From an uncultured Clostridia bacterium (lineage in GTDB: Bacteria > Bacillota > Clostridia > Christensenellales > Borkfalkiaceae): a stretch of DNA of 64,000 bases. Location: contig CANQQY010000004.1 in the NCBI GenBank assembly GCA_947626105.1, positions 1 through 64,000 of the forward strand, written 5' to 3'. Under the pieces are notes generated by a model that was not told the origin of the DNA, did not search any database, and was given only the letters and a program-made list of their open reading frames with translations. Below, piece by piece: positions 27,801-36,457 of this stretch. A program made the position numbers and the translations under genes. Within the stretch, counting starts at the first letter, position 1. Each line of letters begins with the position of its first letter.

Positions 27801-27923
27801 GGAAGGCGTTTGTTGTCCGCTGCCTTCATCATCCGCAACGGGGGACTCGCTGCACGCCGCAACGCCCAGACTGAGGCTCCCGGCAAGAAGCAGCAACAGC
27901 AATGCTTTTCCGAATTTTTTCAT
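24864..27923 (-). CDS. large lipoprotein with about 20 GGEQ repeats
   Basis: 1019 residues. The signal peptide has lipobox LGVAAC. A short acidic linker is followed by about 20 units of Gly-Gly-Glu-Gln (about residues 39-122). The remaining 890 residues are acidic, Tyr/Thr/Ser-rich beta-repeat modules in which KLTADGTLGLYG-like, LDENGVFTIST-like and VTLTKDGGE-like strands recur. It ends in PPPPPPAL. There is no catalytic motif or sortase signal. Likely a membrane-anchored surface protein with the GGEQ segment as a flexible stalk (inference). The start at 27923 has AGGAGG. Confidence 0.78.
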   Translation of the reverse strand: MKKFGKALLLLLLAGSLSLGVAACSESPVADDEGSGQQTPSGEQGGEQGGEQGGEQGGEQGGEQGGEQGGEQGGEQGGEQGGEQGGEQGGEQGGEQGGEQGGEQGGGQGGEQGGEQGGEQGGKPAEPVDVGAFGRKWVNENGVLDLGAGSYSGADAFSVKSITGEGADTEIFVEMDGTQYTLKLTADGTLGLYGEDAEPVESFQVVPEPLAGAWKEDSEYSYMYYTVDPSLNANGSFDWGTYVAGEEMTVGEGTTAFSLADGSVTIAFSAYAYDFPYYTLTYTAESFTVDDGYGGVYDLIPYSFDIAGDFLSGKGKLSSDGSSVTFGGETFPSELKATEQGAGYAFTDGETEYLVQLCGADVYLVGEGKTALLPYSPDFIAQDWYSSDGLIKFSAENDSEITVEKDGASETVPLNVGLNGSGVVYSFTCSLLGSVTFEELGTDVAMYFEYDLNGKVEGDYLILGSAREYFFVEMTDNFELLTVDPDQTVTISRYDDGLTDSVTAWFVYIEEDVQSLALLFSYPFQDGYTPTEQFLAYLGPDTYCTLYMDNGEYGIYSTYYTTSAVAELEETFSGNYTTGGASEKTISFDFSQEIKKIIYNGEEYEFFWDFDYLGDYIIPAISFLGETDEDLFYCMIEPSGYGLAASIYSYVTEEESYESYVLEEAYESAKGSSYTYHGEYYDETFSLDENGVFTISTTDVSDSDSAVKEVQYDYYLEHFVDLNGRDAFVIAFNPYGELYLYAYIYDNSYGMVMDMVYTDSAISDLIGTYYAGESVLVLERTGDITLDGVTAAAVFDGNAATFTVNDTSYSALFTDGGVTLTKDGGETEYSKLALTPLAFVGTYTLGEDVIAVKTAAISANLMPSFDVTFNGMYVEAALSVAEGKQVLSFSVVGFPVPDTVVYTLTLDGGKILLSNGSDNAEQEACAVDYGSFVFEGEKTLDDGSTVTCLSKEGGKVPLYFVQGSDAESSQYTLSRDGDTVTLEISLNGQTLQLILTGEELTVQWKASDIPLPPPPPPAL
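27553..27806 (-). repeat. 12-bp minisatellite encoding GGEQ repeats
   Basis: About 20 tandem copies of a 12-bp unit (plus-strand TTGCTCGCCGCC or CTGCTCGCCGCC) with few changes, mainly TTC for CTC and one CCC. The period is a multiple of three, so gain or loss of units keeps the frame and only changes the stalk length. Confidence 0.92.
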
Positions 27924-27948
27924 ATGGTACCTCCTGTGAATGGGGTAT

Positions 27949-27977
27949 ATTATAATGATTTTATGCATATATGTCAA
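27949..27977 (-). promoter_or_regulatory. promoter of the GGEQ lipoprotein gene
   Basis: Minus strand TTGACA (27972-27977), 17 bp, TATAAT (27949-27954): full consensus, about 25 bp upstream of the start. Confidence 0.8.
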
Positions 27978-28090
27978 CAAAAAATGCGGTATTTTTCAAA
28001 AATAAACACGAAAAACTGATAAAAGTGTAAATTAAAATGATTTATAAAAATAATATTCACGGTTGATCCATTTTCGGAAGAAAAATGTTC

Positions 28091-28119
28091 TTGCCTTATC
28101 TTGCGGTTTATGATACAAT
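28091..28119 (+). promoter_or_regulatory. tex promoter
   Basis: TTGCCT (28091-28096), 17 bp, TACAAT (28114-28119), then GGGAGG before the ATG at 28144. Confidence 0.65.
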
Positions 28120-28143
28120 AAGAAACGTTTTTCGGGAGGCATT

Positions 28144-30309
28144 ATGGAAATCGCGGCAACGATTGCAAAGGAACTCAACGTCAACGAACAGCATGTCAAA
28201 AACGTGATAACGCTCTTGGACGAGGGGAATACCGTCCCCTTCATCGCCCGCTACCGCAAGGAAATGCACAATGCGATGGACGACCAGCTCATCCGCACCC
28301 TATCGGACAGGCTGGAATACTTGCGGGGGCTGGAACAGCGCAGGGCGGATATTAAAAAGATCGTCTCGGAGCGGGGACAGCTCACGGAAGAGCTCGCCGC
28401 ACAGATCGACGCCGCCGCGACGATGGCGGAGCTGGAAGATCTGTACCGTCCCTATAAACAGAAGCGGCGCACGCGCGCGACGGTCGCGCGGGAGAAGGGG
28501 CTCGCCCCCCTTGCCGAGCTCTTGTACGAGCAGGAGCCCGACTGTCCCGTTCCGCTCTCTGCGGCGGAGGGGTTTGTCGATCCCGAAAAGGGGGTAAATA
28601 CCCCCGAAGAGGCGCTCGCGGGGGCGGGCGACATCATCGCCGAATGGATCTCGGATGACGCCGCGATCCGCAAATTTCTGCGTGATTTCTATATGAAATA
28701 CGCCGCGATCGCGTCGGTTTCCGCCAAAAAGAACCCCGAGGATACCGTCTACCGAAATTATTACGATTTCAATTCTCCCGTCGCCAAGGTGGCGGGGCAC
28801 CAGATCCTTGCCATGAACCGCGGCGAAAAGGAAGAGATCCTCAAAGTCGGGATCGAGATCAACCGCGAAATGGTTGTGGAGCTCATCTCCCGCCGCACCG
28901 TCAAGAAGCCGCTCTGCGCCTCCTCCGCCTTTATCAGGGAGTGTACGGCGGACGCTTACGACCGTCTCATCGCCCCCGCGCTCGAAAGAGAAGTGCGCGG
29001 CGCGCTCACGGAGAGCGCCGCGGAGGGCGCCATCGGGCAGTTTGCGCTCAATCTCCGTCCTCTTCTCATGCAGCCGCCCGTCAAGGGGTTTGTGACGATG
29101 GGGCTCGACCCCGGATACCGCATGGGCTGTAAGGTCGCCGTCGTGGACGGCACGGGCAAGGTGCTCGATACGGCGGTCGTCTATCCCACATACGGGGAGA
29201 GGCAGAAGCAGGAGTGCATCCAAAAGCTCGCCGCCCTCATCAGAAAGGACAAAGTGTCGCACATCGCGATCGGAAACGGCACGGCGAGCCGCGAGACAGA
29301 GCAAATGACGGTGGAGCTCATCTCCTCCCTCGGTAGGGACGCGGGCGTGAGCTATGCGATCGTCAACGAGGCGGGGGCGTCCGTCTATTCCGCTTCCAAA
29401 CTCGCGGCGGAGGAGTTCCCCGAATATGACGTCAATCTTCGCTCGGCGGTCTCCATCGCAAGGCGGTTGCAGGATCCCCTCGCCGAACTCGTCAAAATCG
29501 ACCCCAAGTCCATCGGCGTGGGGCAGTATCAGCACGATATGCCCGAAAAACGGCTGTCGCAGGCGCTCGACGGCGTTGTCGAGGACTGCGTGAACGCGGT
29601 CGGCGTAGACGTCAACACGGCTTCCGCGCCCCTTCTTGCGCGCGTGGCGGGCTTGAACGCGGGCGTCGCGGGCAATATCGTCAAATATCGCGAGGAAAAC
29701 GGGGCGTTCAAGTCCCGCAAACAGCTCTTAAAGGTCAAGGGGCTCGGCGCGAAGGCATTTGAGCAGTGCGCGGGCTTTTTGCGCGTTCCCGAGAGCGGGG
29801 ACGTCCTCGACAATACGGCGGTCCACCCCGAGAGCTACGAGGCTGCCGAGCGGCTTCTGACGATCTGCGGCTATACCATGTCCGAGGTGAAGGCGCGGGA
29901 AATCGGCCGTCTGCGCGAAAGAGTGAAGGCGTACGGAGAGGAAAAGGCGGCGGCGGAATGCGGGATCGGCGTGCCGACGATGCGCGACGTCGTGACCGAG
30001 CTCATGAAGCCGGGGCGGGATCCCCGCGAAGAGCTCCCCGCGCCCGTTTTAAGGACGGACGTGCTCGGGATCAAGGATCTCAAAAAGGGCATGGAGCTCA
30101 AAGGGACGGTGCGCAACGTGATTGATTTCGGCGCGTTTGTGGACATCGGCGTGCATCAGGACGGGCTCATGCATATCTCGAAGATCTCCGATAAATTTAT
30201 CCGCCACCCGTCGGAAGTGCTTTCCGTCGGGGACGTCGTCACCGTCTGGGTGCTCGAGGCGGACGAACAAAAGGGGCGCATCTCCCTCACGATGCGCCGC
30301 CCGAAGTAA
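28144..30309 (+). CDS. tex: Tex-family RNA-binding transcription accessory protein
   Basis: 721 residues. Order: N-terminal Tex helical region with TVPFIARYRKEMH; YqgF/RNase H-like domain (about 325-450, FVTMGLDPGYRMGCKVAVVD); helix-hairpin-helix region (about 490-560, VNTASAPLLARVAGLNAGVA); C-terminal S1 domain (about 645-715, GTVRNVIDFGAFVDIGVHQDGLMHISKI). Tex binds nucleic acids and affects transcription and stress tolerance; its exact role is unsettled. GGGAGG precedes the start. Single-gene unit followed by repeats. Confidence 0.96.
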   Translation: MEIAATIAKELNVNEQHVKNVITLLDEGNTVPFIARYRKEMHNAMDDQLIRTLSDRLEYLRGLEQRRADIKKIVSERGQLTEELAAQIDAAATMAELEDLYRPYKQKRRTRATVAREKGLAPLAELLYEQEPDCPVPLSAAEGFVDPEKGVNTPEEALAGAGDIIAEWISDDAAIRKFLRDFYMKYAAIASVSAKKNPEDTVYRNYYDFNSPVAKVAGHQILAMNRGEKEEILKVGIEINREMVVELISRRTVKKPLCASSAFIRECTADAYDRLIAPALEREVRGALTESAAEGAIGQFALNLRPLLMQPPVKGFVTMGLDPGYRMGCKVAVVDGTGKVLDTAVVYPTYGERQKQECIQKLAALIRKDKVSHIAIGNGTASRETEQMTVELISSLGRDAGVSYAIVNEAGASVYSASKLAAEEFPEYDVNLRSAVSIARRLQDPLAELVKIDPKSIGVGQYQHDMPEKRLSQALDGVVEDCVNAVGVDVNTASAPLLARVAGLNAGVAGNIVKYREENGAFKSRKQLLKVKGLGAKAFEQCAGFLRVPESGDVLDNTAVHPESYEAAERLLTICGYTMSEVKAREIGRLRERVKAYGEEKAAAECGIGVPTMRDVVTELMKPGRDPREELPAPVLRTDVLGIKDLKKGMELKGTVRNVIDFGAFVDIGVHQDGLMHISKISDKFIRHPSEVLSVGDVVTVWVLEADEQKGRISLTMRRPK

Positions 30310-31140
30310 GGTAGTAGAAAATTTGAGTTCTTGCCCACCACTTGAGGGGTGGGTGGCACGGCGTAAGCCGTGACGGAAGGGGTGTCGTTCCCGGCGCGCC
30401 TGTCCCCTTGGCTCCTCCCAAGGAGGAGCTGTCACCGCAGGTGACTGAGGTGGGCATCTCGGCGCCCCTTCCAGGGGAGCTGTCACGAACGTAGTGAGTG
30501 ACTGAGGGGTTTCGAACCCCCTTTTCCCTAAAAGGGGCAGCGAGGGAGCAGCCCTCATCCCGAGGCGAAGCCGAGCGGATCTCATAGACCCACGGGCGTC
30601 CGTACTTACGAGGAGATTCACTCGCCCCTTGCGTGGCTCGGAATGAGGGACCCCAAGTCCTACCCCTTTGGGAGGCTCCGCCGTAGGCGGTGGTGGGGGG
30701 GATCTGCCCCCTTTGAAGGGGTGGAGCAACTCGTTCTGCCAAAGATTGATAATCTTTGGCGCGTTGCGACATGACCGCCCCGCCCGCACGTTCTTTTGTG
30801 CACTAAGGGCGGCACGAGCGGCTTTGCCGCGAAGTTAGGCGGGTCTCTATCCGCGTGAGAGAGGTGGCGCGCGAAGCGCGACAGGTGGGGGTTGCCTTGT
30901 CGCCCCTTCCAGGGGAGATGTCACGAGCTTGCGAGTGACAGAGGGGTTTCCAAAACCCCTTTGGCTCGCTTTGTTCGCCACTTCCCCTAAAAGGGGCAGC
31001 GAGAGGGTCGTCCGAGCCCTTGTAATAATCAGGTCTATGCCCGAAACTGAAAATCCACCTGCTGTCGGCAGGTGGATCATTATTTTATTGTGCAGCTCCC
31101 TTTTAATAAAACCCCTTCCCAAATGGCCGAAAAATTTTGC
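30310..31140. repeat. gene-free 0.8-kb repeat mosaic
   Basis: GTCAC-type units lie near 30420-30445, 30466-30520 and 30905-30950. A palindromic element lies at 30553-30648. An inverted copy of the 3590-3830 block occupies about 30720-30880 and includes the CTTCG element with a different loop (CGGCAAAGCCG). A hairpin CCACCTG-CTGTCGG-CAGGTGG lies near 31052-31072. Open frames here only read repeats. Confidence 0.7.
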
Positions 31141-31175
31141 TTGCCACTGTCGGCGGAATGTGCTATAATCCCCGT
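31141..31175 (+). promoter_or_regulatory. promoter giving a probably leaderless phosphoesterase mRNA
   Basis: TTGCCA (31141-31146), 17 bp, TATAAT (31164-31169), then 6 nt to the ATG at 31176. No Shine-Dalgarno. Confidence 0.8.
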
Positions 31176-31871
31176 ATGAAGGTCTGGGCGATCAGCGATC
31201 TGCATCTTTCGGGGCTCTCGAATAAGCCGATGGACGTATTCGGTCCCGATTGGGAGGGGCATTTCGAAAAAATTCAAGCCGATTGGCGGGAAAAGGTCGG
31301 CGGGGACGATATCGTTCTCATCGGCGGGGACACCTCGTGGGGCATGAAGCTTAACGAGGGCATGTACGATGTAAATTCTCTCGCCGCGCTCCCCGGTAGA
31401 AAGGTGTTCGTCCGCGGCAATCACGATTATTGGTGGAACGGCATCACAAAGCTCCGTGCGCTCCGCCCCGACCCCGATTTTTATTTCCTGCAAAACGACT
31501 GCGTGAAGTTCGAAAACGTCGTCATCGCGGGCTCCCGCGGCTGGACATGCCCCGGCAGCGCCGATTTTACCGAACACGACATGACGCTCTACAAGCGGGA
31601 AGCGGAGCGCTTCCGCCTCGCCTTCCAGGAAGTGAAGAAGGTGCGCGGGGAGGATGATATCCTCATCGTTCTCATTCACTTCCCGCCCATGGGGCTCAAA
31701 AAAGAGGATACGCTCTTTACGGAGCTGTTCAAAGAAAACGGCGTACAAAAAGTTGTGTTCGGGCATTTGCACGGAAGCGTGTATTTTCCGCTCAAGACGG
31801 AAAAGGACGGCGTCGAATACTTTTTGACCTCGTGCGACAAGACCCGTTTCTCCCTCACGCGGATTTTATGA
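31176..31871 (+). CDS. calcineurin-like metallophosphoesterase
   Basis: 231 residues. The metal-site motifs of the superfamily are in order: ISDLHLSG (DxH), LIGGDTSWG (GD), RGNHDYWWNG (GNHD), LIHFPPMG (H) and VFGHLHGS (GHxH). It is a cytosolic phosphoesterase; substrate unknown. The subfamily is common in Bacillota, with a characteristic long loop after the first motif. The start at 31176 is fixed by the promoter directly in front and by MKVWAISDLHL being the natural N terminus. A terminator follows within 13 bp. Confidence 0.9.
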   Translation: MKVWAISDLHLSGLSNKPMDVFGPDWEGHFEKIQADWREKVGGDDIVLIGGDTSWGMKLNEGMYDVNSLAALPGRKVFVRGNHDYWWNGITKLRALRPDPDFYFLQNDCVKFENVVIAGSRGWTCPGSADFTEHDMTLYKREAERFRLAFQEVKKVRGEDDILIVLIHFPPMGLKKEDTLFTELFKENGVQKVVFGHLHGSVYFPLKTEKDGVEYFLTSCDKTRFSLTRIL

Positions 31872-31883
31872 AAAAAGATCAGG

Positions 31884-31904
31884 CTCCCCCAAGGGGGAGT
31901 TTTT
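31884..31904 (+). terminator. terminator of the phosphoesterase gene
   Basis: Stem CTCCCCC/GGGGGAG, loop AA, then TTTTT. It separates this gene from the ATPase gene, which must have its own promoter. Confidence 0.8.
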
Positions 31905-31939
31905 GCATATTTGTCCCATGCGGCTCATACGCTATCCGT

Positions 31940-34549
31940 ATGGAACAGTACGCCCGTCCGCTTCAGGCGGTGCTCCGCGAGATCGGGAGCTCCGAAGAGG
32001 GTTTGCGCCTCGAAGAAGCGGCAAAGAGATTGCAGGAAAACGGAAAAAATGTCTTGAAAGAGGGGAAAAAGAAGAGCAAACTCGCCCTCTTTTTTGCACA
32101 ATTCAAAGATCTCATGACCCTGATCCTCATCGCCGCGGCGTGTCTTTCGGGGGCGCTCGCATATCTGACGGGGGATACGGGCGAGGTCGTCGATACGGCG
32201 ATTTTGCTCTTCATCATTCTGCTCAACGCCCTTGTGGGATTTTTGCAGCAATACCGCGCGGACGCGGCGATCGAGCATCTCAAAGCGCTGTCGGGAAGCG
32301 TCGCAAAGGTCGTGCGGGAGGGGAAACTCCTCATGATCGACGCGGAAGAGCTCGTCGTCGGGGACGTCATCGAACTTTCGGAGGGAGACCGCGTGCCCGC
32401 GGACTCTCGGATCCTCTCCTCGGACGACTTCCGCGTGGACGAATCCGCGCTGACGGGAGAGAGCCTTCCCGTCAAAAAATACGACTGCGTTGTGGGCTCT
32501 TCCGTCCTCTCCGCCCGCAAGAATACGGCGCATATGGGGACGTTTTGCGTGCGCGGCAACGCGCGCTGCGTCGTCGTCGCGACGGGCATGGACACGGAGA
32601 TGGGCAGGATCGCCGATCTGCTTGAAAACAGCGCTCCCGCGCCGACCCCGCTCGACAAGACGGTGACTAAGCTCGGGAAGATCGTCACCGCCTCGGTCTT
32701 TGCGGTGGCCGCCGTCCTCTTCCTTGCGGGTATGCTCGCGGGGAGGGTCTCCTTCTTGCAGAACGTGATGAACGCCGTGGCGATCGCCGTCGCCGCGATC
32801 CCCGAGGGCATGGGGGCGGTCGTGACCGTGATCCTCGCCATGGGAGTGAGGCGGATGGCTTCCGCCCGCGCCGTCGTGAGAAAGCTCTCCGCGGTGGAGA
32901 CGCTCGGGAGCTGTTCCGTCATCTGTTCGGACAAGACGGGAACGCTCACAAAGAATAAAATGACCGTCGAGGAGATCGCAACGGACTGCTCCTCGGCGGA
33001 TCGAGCGTATGCGGGGACGGAAGGGCAGAAGCGGCTTCTTGCCTGCATGCGCGCCTGCCATACCGTCAAGGGGACGGCGGGAAATTATACGGGAGACCCT
33101 ACCGAGATCGCGCTCGTGGAGTACGCCGACCGTTTCGGAACCCCCGACACGGGGGAGAGGATCGGCGTCACGCCCTTCACCTCCGAGCGCAGAATGATGA
33201 GCGTTCTCATAAAAAAAGAGGGCGAAACCCGTCTCTATGCCAAAGGCGGGGCGGAGACGATCCTGAAAAAATGCGATAAGATCCTGACGCCTCAGGGCGT
33301 TCGTCCGCTCACGGAAGAGGACGGAAAGCGGATCGCGTCGCGGGAGCGGGAATTTTCCTCCCGCGCCATGCGGGTTCTCGCCTTTGCGGAGGGCGAGCGC
33401 GAGGAGAACGGGCTCCTCTTTTTGGGACTTGCCGCCATGCTCGACCCGCCCAAGGAAGGGGCGAAGGAGGCGGTCGCGGCATGCAAGCGGGCGGGCGTTA
33501 AGACGGTGATGATCACGGGGGATTCCCCCGAAACGGCGTTTGCGATCGCTTCCCGCCTCGGGATCGCCGAACGAAGGAGCGAGGTCGTCACGGGAGAGGA
33601 AATGGACGCGCTCGGCGAGCGGTACGCCGCGCAGGCGGGCGGATATTCCGTCTATGCGCGCGTTTCCCCCCGCCACAAGTCGGAGATCGTCCGCGCGCTG
33701 CAAAAGCGCGGGGAGACGGTCGCCATGACGGGGGACGGGGTGAACGACGCGCCCGCCCTTCGGGCGGCGGATATCGGCGTCGCGATGGGCTCGGGAACGG
33801 ACGTCACCAAGAACGCCGCGGACATGGTTATCACGGACGACGATTTTTCCACCATGGTCAGGGCGGTCGGAGAGGGGCGCAACGTCTTTTTCAACATCAA
33901 AAAGACGATCTCCTTTTTCCTCTCGACCAACCTCGCCGAAGTCCTGTGCGTGCTCTTTGTCTCCCTTTTCCTGTGGAAATACGATTTCCTCACTTCCACG
34001 CAGCTCCTGTGGATCAACCTTATCACCGATTCCCTGCCCGTGCTTGCGCTCGGCGTGGAAAAAACGGAGGGCGCCATGTCCGGACCCCCCGTTTCAGATA
34101 AGCAAATATTCTCCGCGCCATCGCTGCTGCGCATGCTCTTTTTCGGCGTCGTGCAAGCGGGGATCGTCGTCGGGCTCTTTTCCTACGGCGTGCGGCATTG
34201 GGGAAACGGCGCGGCGAGTACCGCGGCATTCCTCACAATGTCCCTTCTGGAACTCTTGCACGCCTTCAACGTGCGGGGCGAGGATCTTCCGCTAAGGCTG
34301 AAAGATTATTTTTCGAACCGGACGCTCCTCGTTACAGCGGCGGTCGGGATCGTCCTCAACGTCGCGCTCGCGGCGATCCCTCCTCTTGCAAACCTCTTCT
34401 CCCTCGTCCCTTTGAGCGGCGTGCAGTGGGTCGCCGTGGTTCTCTGCTCATTCTCCATCCTTCCCGTCGGCGCGCTCTGCCGTCTCGCGGAGCGGGTGAG
34501 GATCAGTATGCCGAAAAGGTATAGCCCTCGGCGCGAAAGTGCGCGATGA
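31940..34549 (+). CDS. P-type (P2, Ca2+-type) ATPase
   Basis: 869 residues. Cation ATPase N-domain, then DESALTGESLPVK, the M4 helix AIPEGMGAVVTVILAMGV, the phosphorylation site CSDKTGTLTKNKMT, MTGDGVNDAPALRAADIGVAMG and M6 with LLWINLITDSLPVLALG. The M4 Glu and the M6 NLxxD of Ca2+ pumps are present, but the usual PEGLPA reads PEGMGA. It probably exports Ca2+ (or Mn2+). The start at 31940 is after the upstream terminator, matches the family N terminus and has the same CCGTATG context as neighbouring leaderless genes, but only a weak -10 (TACGCT) is seen. The 3' end overlaps the convergent deacetylase gene by 47 bp. Confidence 0.88.
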   Translation: MEQYARPLQAVLREIGSSEEGLRLEEAAKRLQENGKNVLKEGKKKSKLALFFAQFKDLMTLILIAAACLSGALAYLTGDTGEVVDTAILLFIILLNALVGFLQQYRADAAIEHLKALSGSVAKVVREGKLLMIDAEELVVGDVIELSEGDRVPADSRILSSDDFRVDESALTGESLPVKKYDCVVGSSVLSARKNTAHMGTFCVRGNARCVVVATGMDTEMGRIADLLENSAPAPTPLDKTVTKLGKIVTASVFAVAAVLFLAGMLAGRVSFLQNVMNAVAIAVAAIPEGMGAVVTVILAMGVRRMASARAVVRKLSAVETLGSCSVICSDKTGTLTKNKMTVEEIATDCSSADRAYAGTEGQKRLLACMRACHTVKGTAGNYTGDPTEIALVEYADRFGTPDTGERIGVTPFTSERRMMSVLIKKEGETRLYAKGGAETILKKCDKILTPQGVRPLTEEDGKRIASREREFSSRAMRVLAFAEGEREENGLLFLGLAAMLDPPKEGAKEAVAACKRAGVKTVMITGDSPETAFAIASRLGIAERRSEVVTGEEMDALGERYAAQAGGYSVYARVSPRHKSEIVRALQKRGETVAMTGDGVNDAPALRAADIGVAMGSGTDVTKNAADMVITDDDFSTMVRAVGEGRNVFFNIKKTISFFLSTNLAEVLCVLFVSLFLWKYDFLTSTQLLWINLITDSLPVLALGVEKTEGAMSGPPVSDKQIFSAPSLLRMLFFGVVQAGIVVGLFSYGVRHWGNGAASTAAFLTMSLLELLHAFNVRGEDLPLRLKDYFSNRTLLVTAAVGIVLNVALAAIPPLANLFSLVPLSGVQWVAVVLCSFSILPVGALCRLAERVRISMPKRYSPRRESAR

Positions 34550-35177
34550 TGCGGGGAAGCGCTTCCGCCGTCGCCGTATGGGGGGCGGAGTCGTGCAAGA
34601 GGAGCACGACGGGCGACTTGCCCTTTGCTGTCTGCACCGCGGCTGTAAGCAGCCCCTCCGCGTCTGCATTTTTGAGTTCCTCGTCCCCGCAGACGGCGTT
34701 CCAGCTCACGATGCGGTACCCCTTTTTCCGGAGAAGGAGCGCGGCGCTCTCGTGCTTTCCTCCCCCCGGGAAGCGGTAGACGCGGGGCGTGATCCCCGTG
34801 ACACTGCGGATGCGCTCGGCACAGGCGTCCGCGTCTTTGACGAGCGCCTCGGGCGAGCTGTAAATTTCGCTGTAAACGTGCGTCTCGGAGTGTACGCCGA
34901 CGGTGTGCCCTTCCCGCACGATGCGGCGCAGGATCTCCTCCCTGCCCGCGATCCGTTCCCCGACGACGAAAAAGGTCGCCTTGACCCTCTCGCGGGCGAG
35001 GATATCGAGGATGCGTCCCGTGACGACGGTGCTCGGACCGTCGTCGAAGGTGAGAAAGATCTGCTTTTCCGCCGCATAGGTGAAGGCGGGGACGGCGGTC
35101 ATGTGCGCGCCGAGACCCGCAAGAAGCATGATCAGCGCAAGAAAAAACACGATGACGGGAACATATCTTCTTTGCAT
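34503..35177 (-). CDS. polysaccharide deacetylase (NodB-type)
   Basis: 224 residues. N-terminal signal anchor (about 7-35), then NodB motifs: LTFDDGPST (metal Asp), VGVHSETHVYS (HSxxH metal His pair), RVYRFPGGGKH and VVLLLHDSAPH. It should deacetylate an extracellular GlcNAc or MurNAc polymer, for example peptidoglycan; PdaA/PdaB-like roles in spores are possible. The start lacks a clear Shine-Dalgarno. It diverges from galK (67 bp) and overlaps the ATPase 3' end by 47 bp. Confidence 0.88.
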   Translation of the reverse strand: MQRRYVPVIVFFLALIMLLAGLGAHMTAVPAFTYAAEKQIFLTFDDGPSTVVTGRILDILARERVKATFFVVGERIAGREEILRRIVREGHTVGVHSETHVYSEIYSSPEALVKDADACAERIRSVTGITPRVYRFPGGGKHESAALLLRKKGYRIVSWNAVCGDEELKNADAEGLLTAAVQTAKGKSPVVLLLHDSAPHTATAEALPRIIAHFRAEGYTFSAY

Positions 35178-35208
35178 ACTTTGAGTTTGCTTAAATTTCC
35201 ATAAAATA

Positions 35209-35243
35209 TTTACAATTCCGTATCTTTATGGTATAATGCCCGT
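35209..35243 (+). promoter_or_regulatory. promoter giving a probably leaderless galK mRNA
   Basis: TTTACA (35209-35214), 17 bp, TATAAT (35232-35237), 6 nt, ATG at 35244. No Shine-Dalgarno. It lies in the 66-bp gap to the divergent deacetylase gene. Confidence 0.8.
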
Positions 35244-36434
35244 ATGCGCAGGCTCACCGAAGTATACGGAGACCGTTACCATGAATTCTCCGTCCGCAAA
35301 GACGCCCTTTCGCGGCGGCTTACGGGGAAGGTGCATTATTTTTCGTCGCCGGGGCGTGCGGAGGTCATCGGCAACCATACCGACCACAATCACGGGAAAG
35401 CGATCGTATCCGCGCTTTCCTGCGATATCCTGTGCTGTGCGAAGGCGGGGCAGGACGTCGAGATCTTTTCCGAGGGGCACCGTCCCGTCCACGTCTCGCT
35501 CTCCGACCTCTCCCCCAAAAAAGAGGACGCGATGAAGTCCTCCGCGCTCGTAAGAGGGGTGCTCGAAGCGCTCTCAAAGACGGGGCGGATCGGAGGGTTT
35601 ACCGCCGTCACGACGAGCAATATCTTCCGCGGCGCGGGCGTTTCCTCGTCGGCGGCGTTTGCCGTGCTCGTCGCCGAGATCGAGAACGCATTCTACCGCG
35701 ACGGCACCCTTTCCCCGCTTGAAAAGGCGGCCGCGGCGCAGTATGCGGAAAACGTCCATTTCATGAAGCCGTGCGGGCTTCTCGACCAGTGCGGCGTCGC
35801 CTACGGCGGGCTCAATAAGATCGACTTTGCGTCGCCCGCGTCGCCCGCGGTGGAGCCGCTTCCCGCCCTCGGGGGGTACTGCGTCGTATTGACGAACACG
35901 GGCGGATCGCATGCGGGGCTCACATCCCATTATGCCGCGATCAGGCGGGAGATGGGGGACGTCGCGGCATTCTTCGGCAAACAATTTTTGCGCGAAGTTT
36001 CGAGCGGCGAACTCTATGACGCCCTTCCGCAGTTGAGAAAGCGGGTCAGCGAGCGGGCTGTTCTGCGCGCGATTCACTTCTTCGAGGAGAACGAGCGGGT
36101 GGACGCCGCGGCAAGGGCACTCCGGGACGGCGACGCCGCCGCATTCCTCGGGCAGATCGCCGCAAGCGGGGAGAGCAGTCTGAAACTTTTGCAGAACTGT
36201 TTCGTCCCCGGGAGCGTCTCCCAGCCCGTCGTCCTCGCGCTGAAACTTTCGGAAAAGATCCTGAAAAACGGCGCTTCCCGCATGATGGGCGGCGGATTTA
36301 CGGGCGCCGTGCTGTCCTTTGTGCCCCTCGGCGGGGGAAAGGAGTATATGGATCGCATGGCGGAAGTGTTCGGGCGGGAAAATGTTTTTCTTTCGGAAAC
36401 GCGTTCCGTCGGAGCGACGGAATTTACGCTATAA
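35244..36434 (+). CDS. galK: galactokinase-family GHMP kinase
   Basis: 396 residues. It has the galactokinase signature region GRAEVIGNHTDHNHGKAI, the GHMP ATP loop GAGVSSSAAFAVLV and the C-terminal MMGGGFTGAVLSFV. It phosphorylates galactose at C1 in the Leloir pathway. galM follows 23 bp downstream, so the two form an operon; galT and galE are not in the window. The typical GRVNLIGEHTDY reads GRAEVIGNHTDHNHG, a variant seen in a clostridial branch, so the exact sugar is less certain. Confidence 0.9.
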   Translation: MRRLTEVYGDRYHEFSVRKDALSRRLTGKVHYFSSPGRAEVIGNHTDHNHGKAIVSALSCDILCCAKAGQDVEIFSEGHRPVHVSLSDLSPKKEDAMKSSALVRGVLEALSKTGRIGGFTAVTTSNIFRGAGVSSSAAFAVLVAEIENAFYRDGTLSPLEKAAAAQYAENVHFMKPCGLLDQCGVAYGGLNKIDFASPASPAVEPLPALGGYCVVLTNTGGSHAGLTSHYAAIRREMGDVAAFFGKQFLREVSSGELYDALPQLRKRVSERAVLRAIHFFEENERVDAAARALRDGDAAAFLGQIAASGESSLKLLQNCFVPGSVSQPVVLALKLSEKILKNGASRMMGGGFTGAVLSFVPLGGGKEYMDRMAEVFGRENVFLSETRSVGATEFTL

Positions 36435-36457
36435 AAAATCAATTATCAGGAGAGAGT

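Noticed and set aside
27517-27939. Plus-strand Cys/Pro-rich repeat frame (CSPP repeats)
   Set aside because: Other-strand reading of the GGEQ minisatellite.
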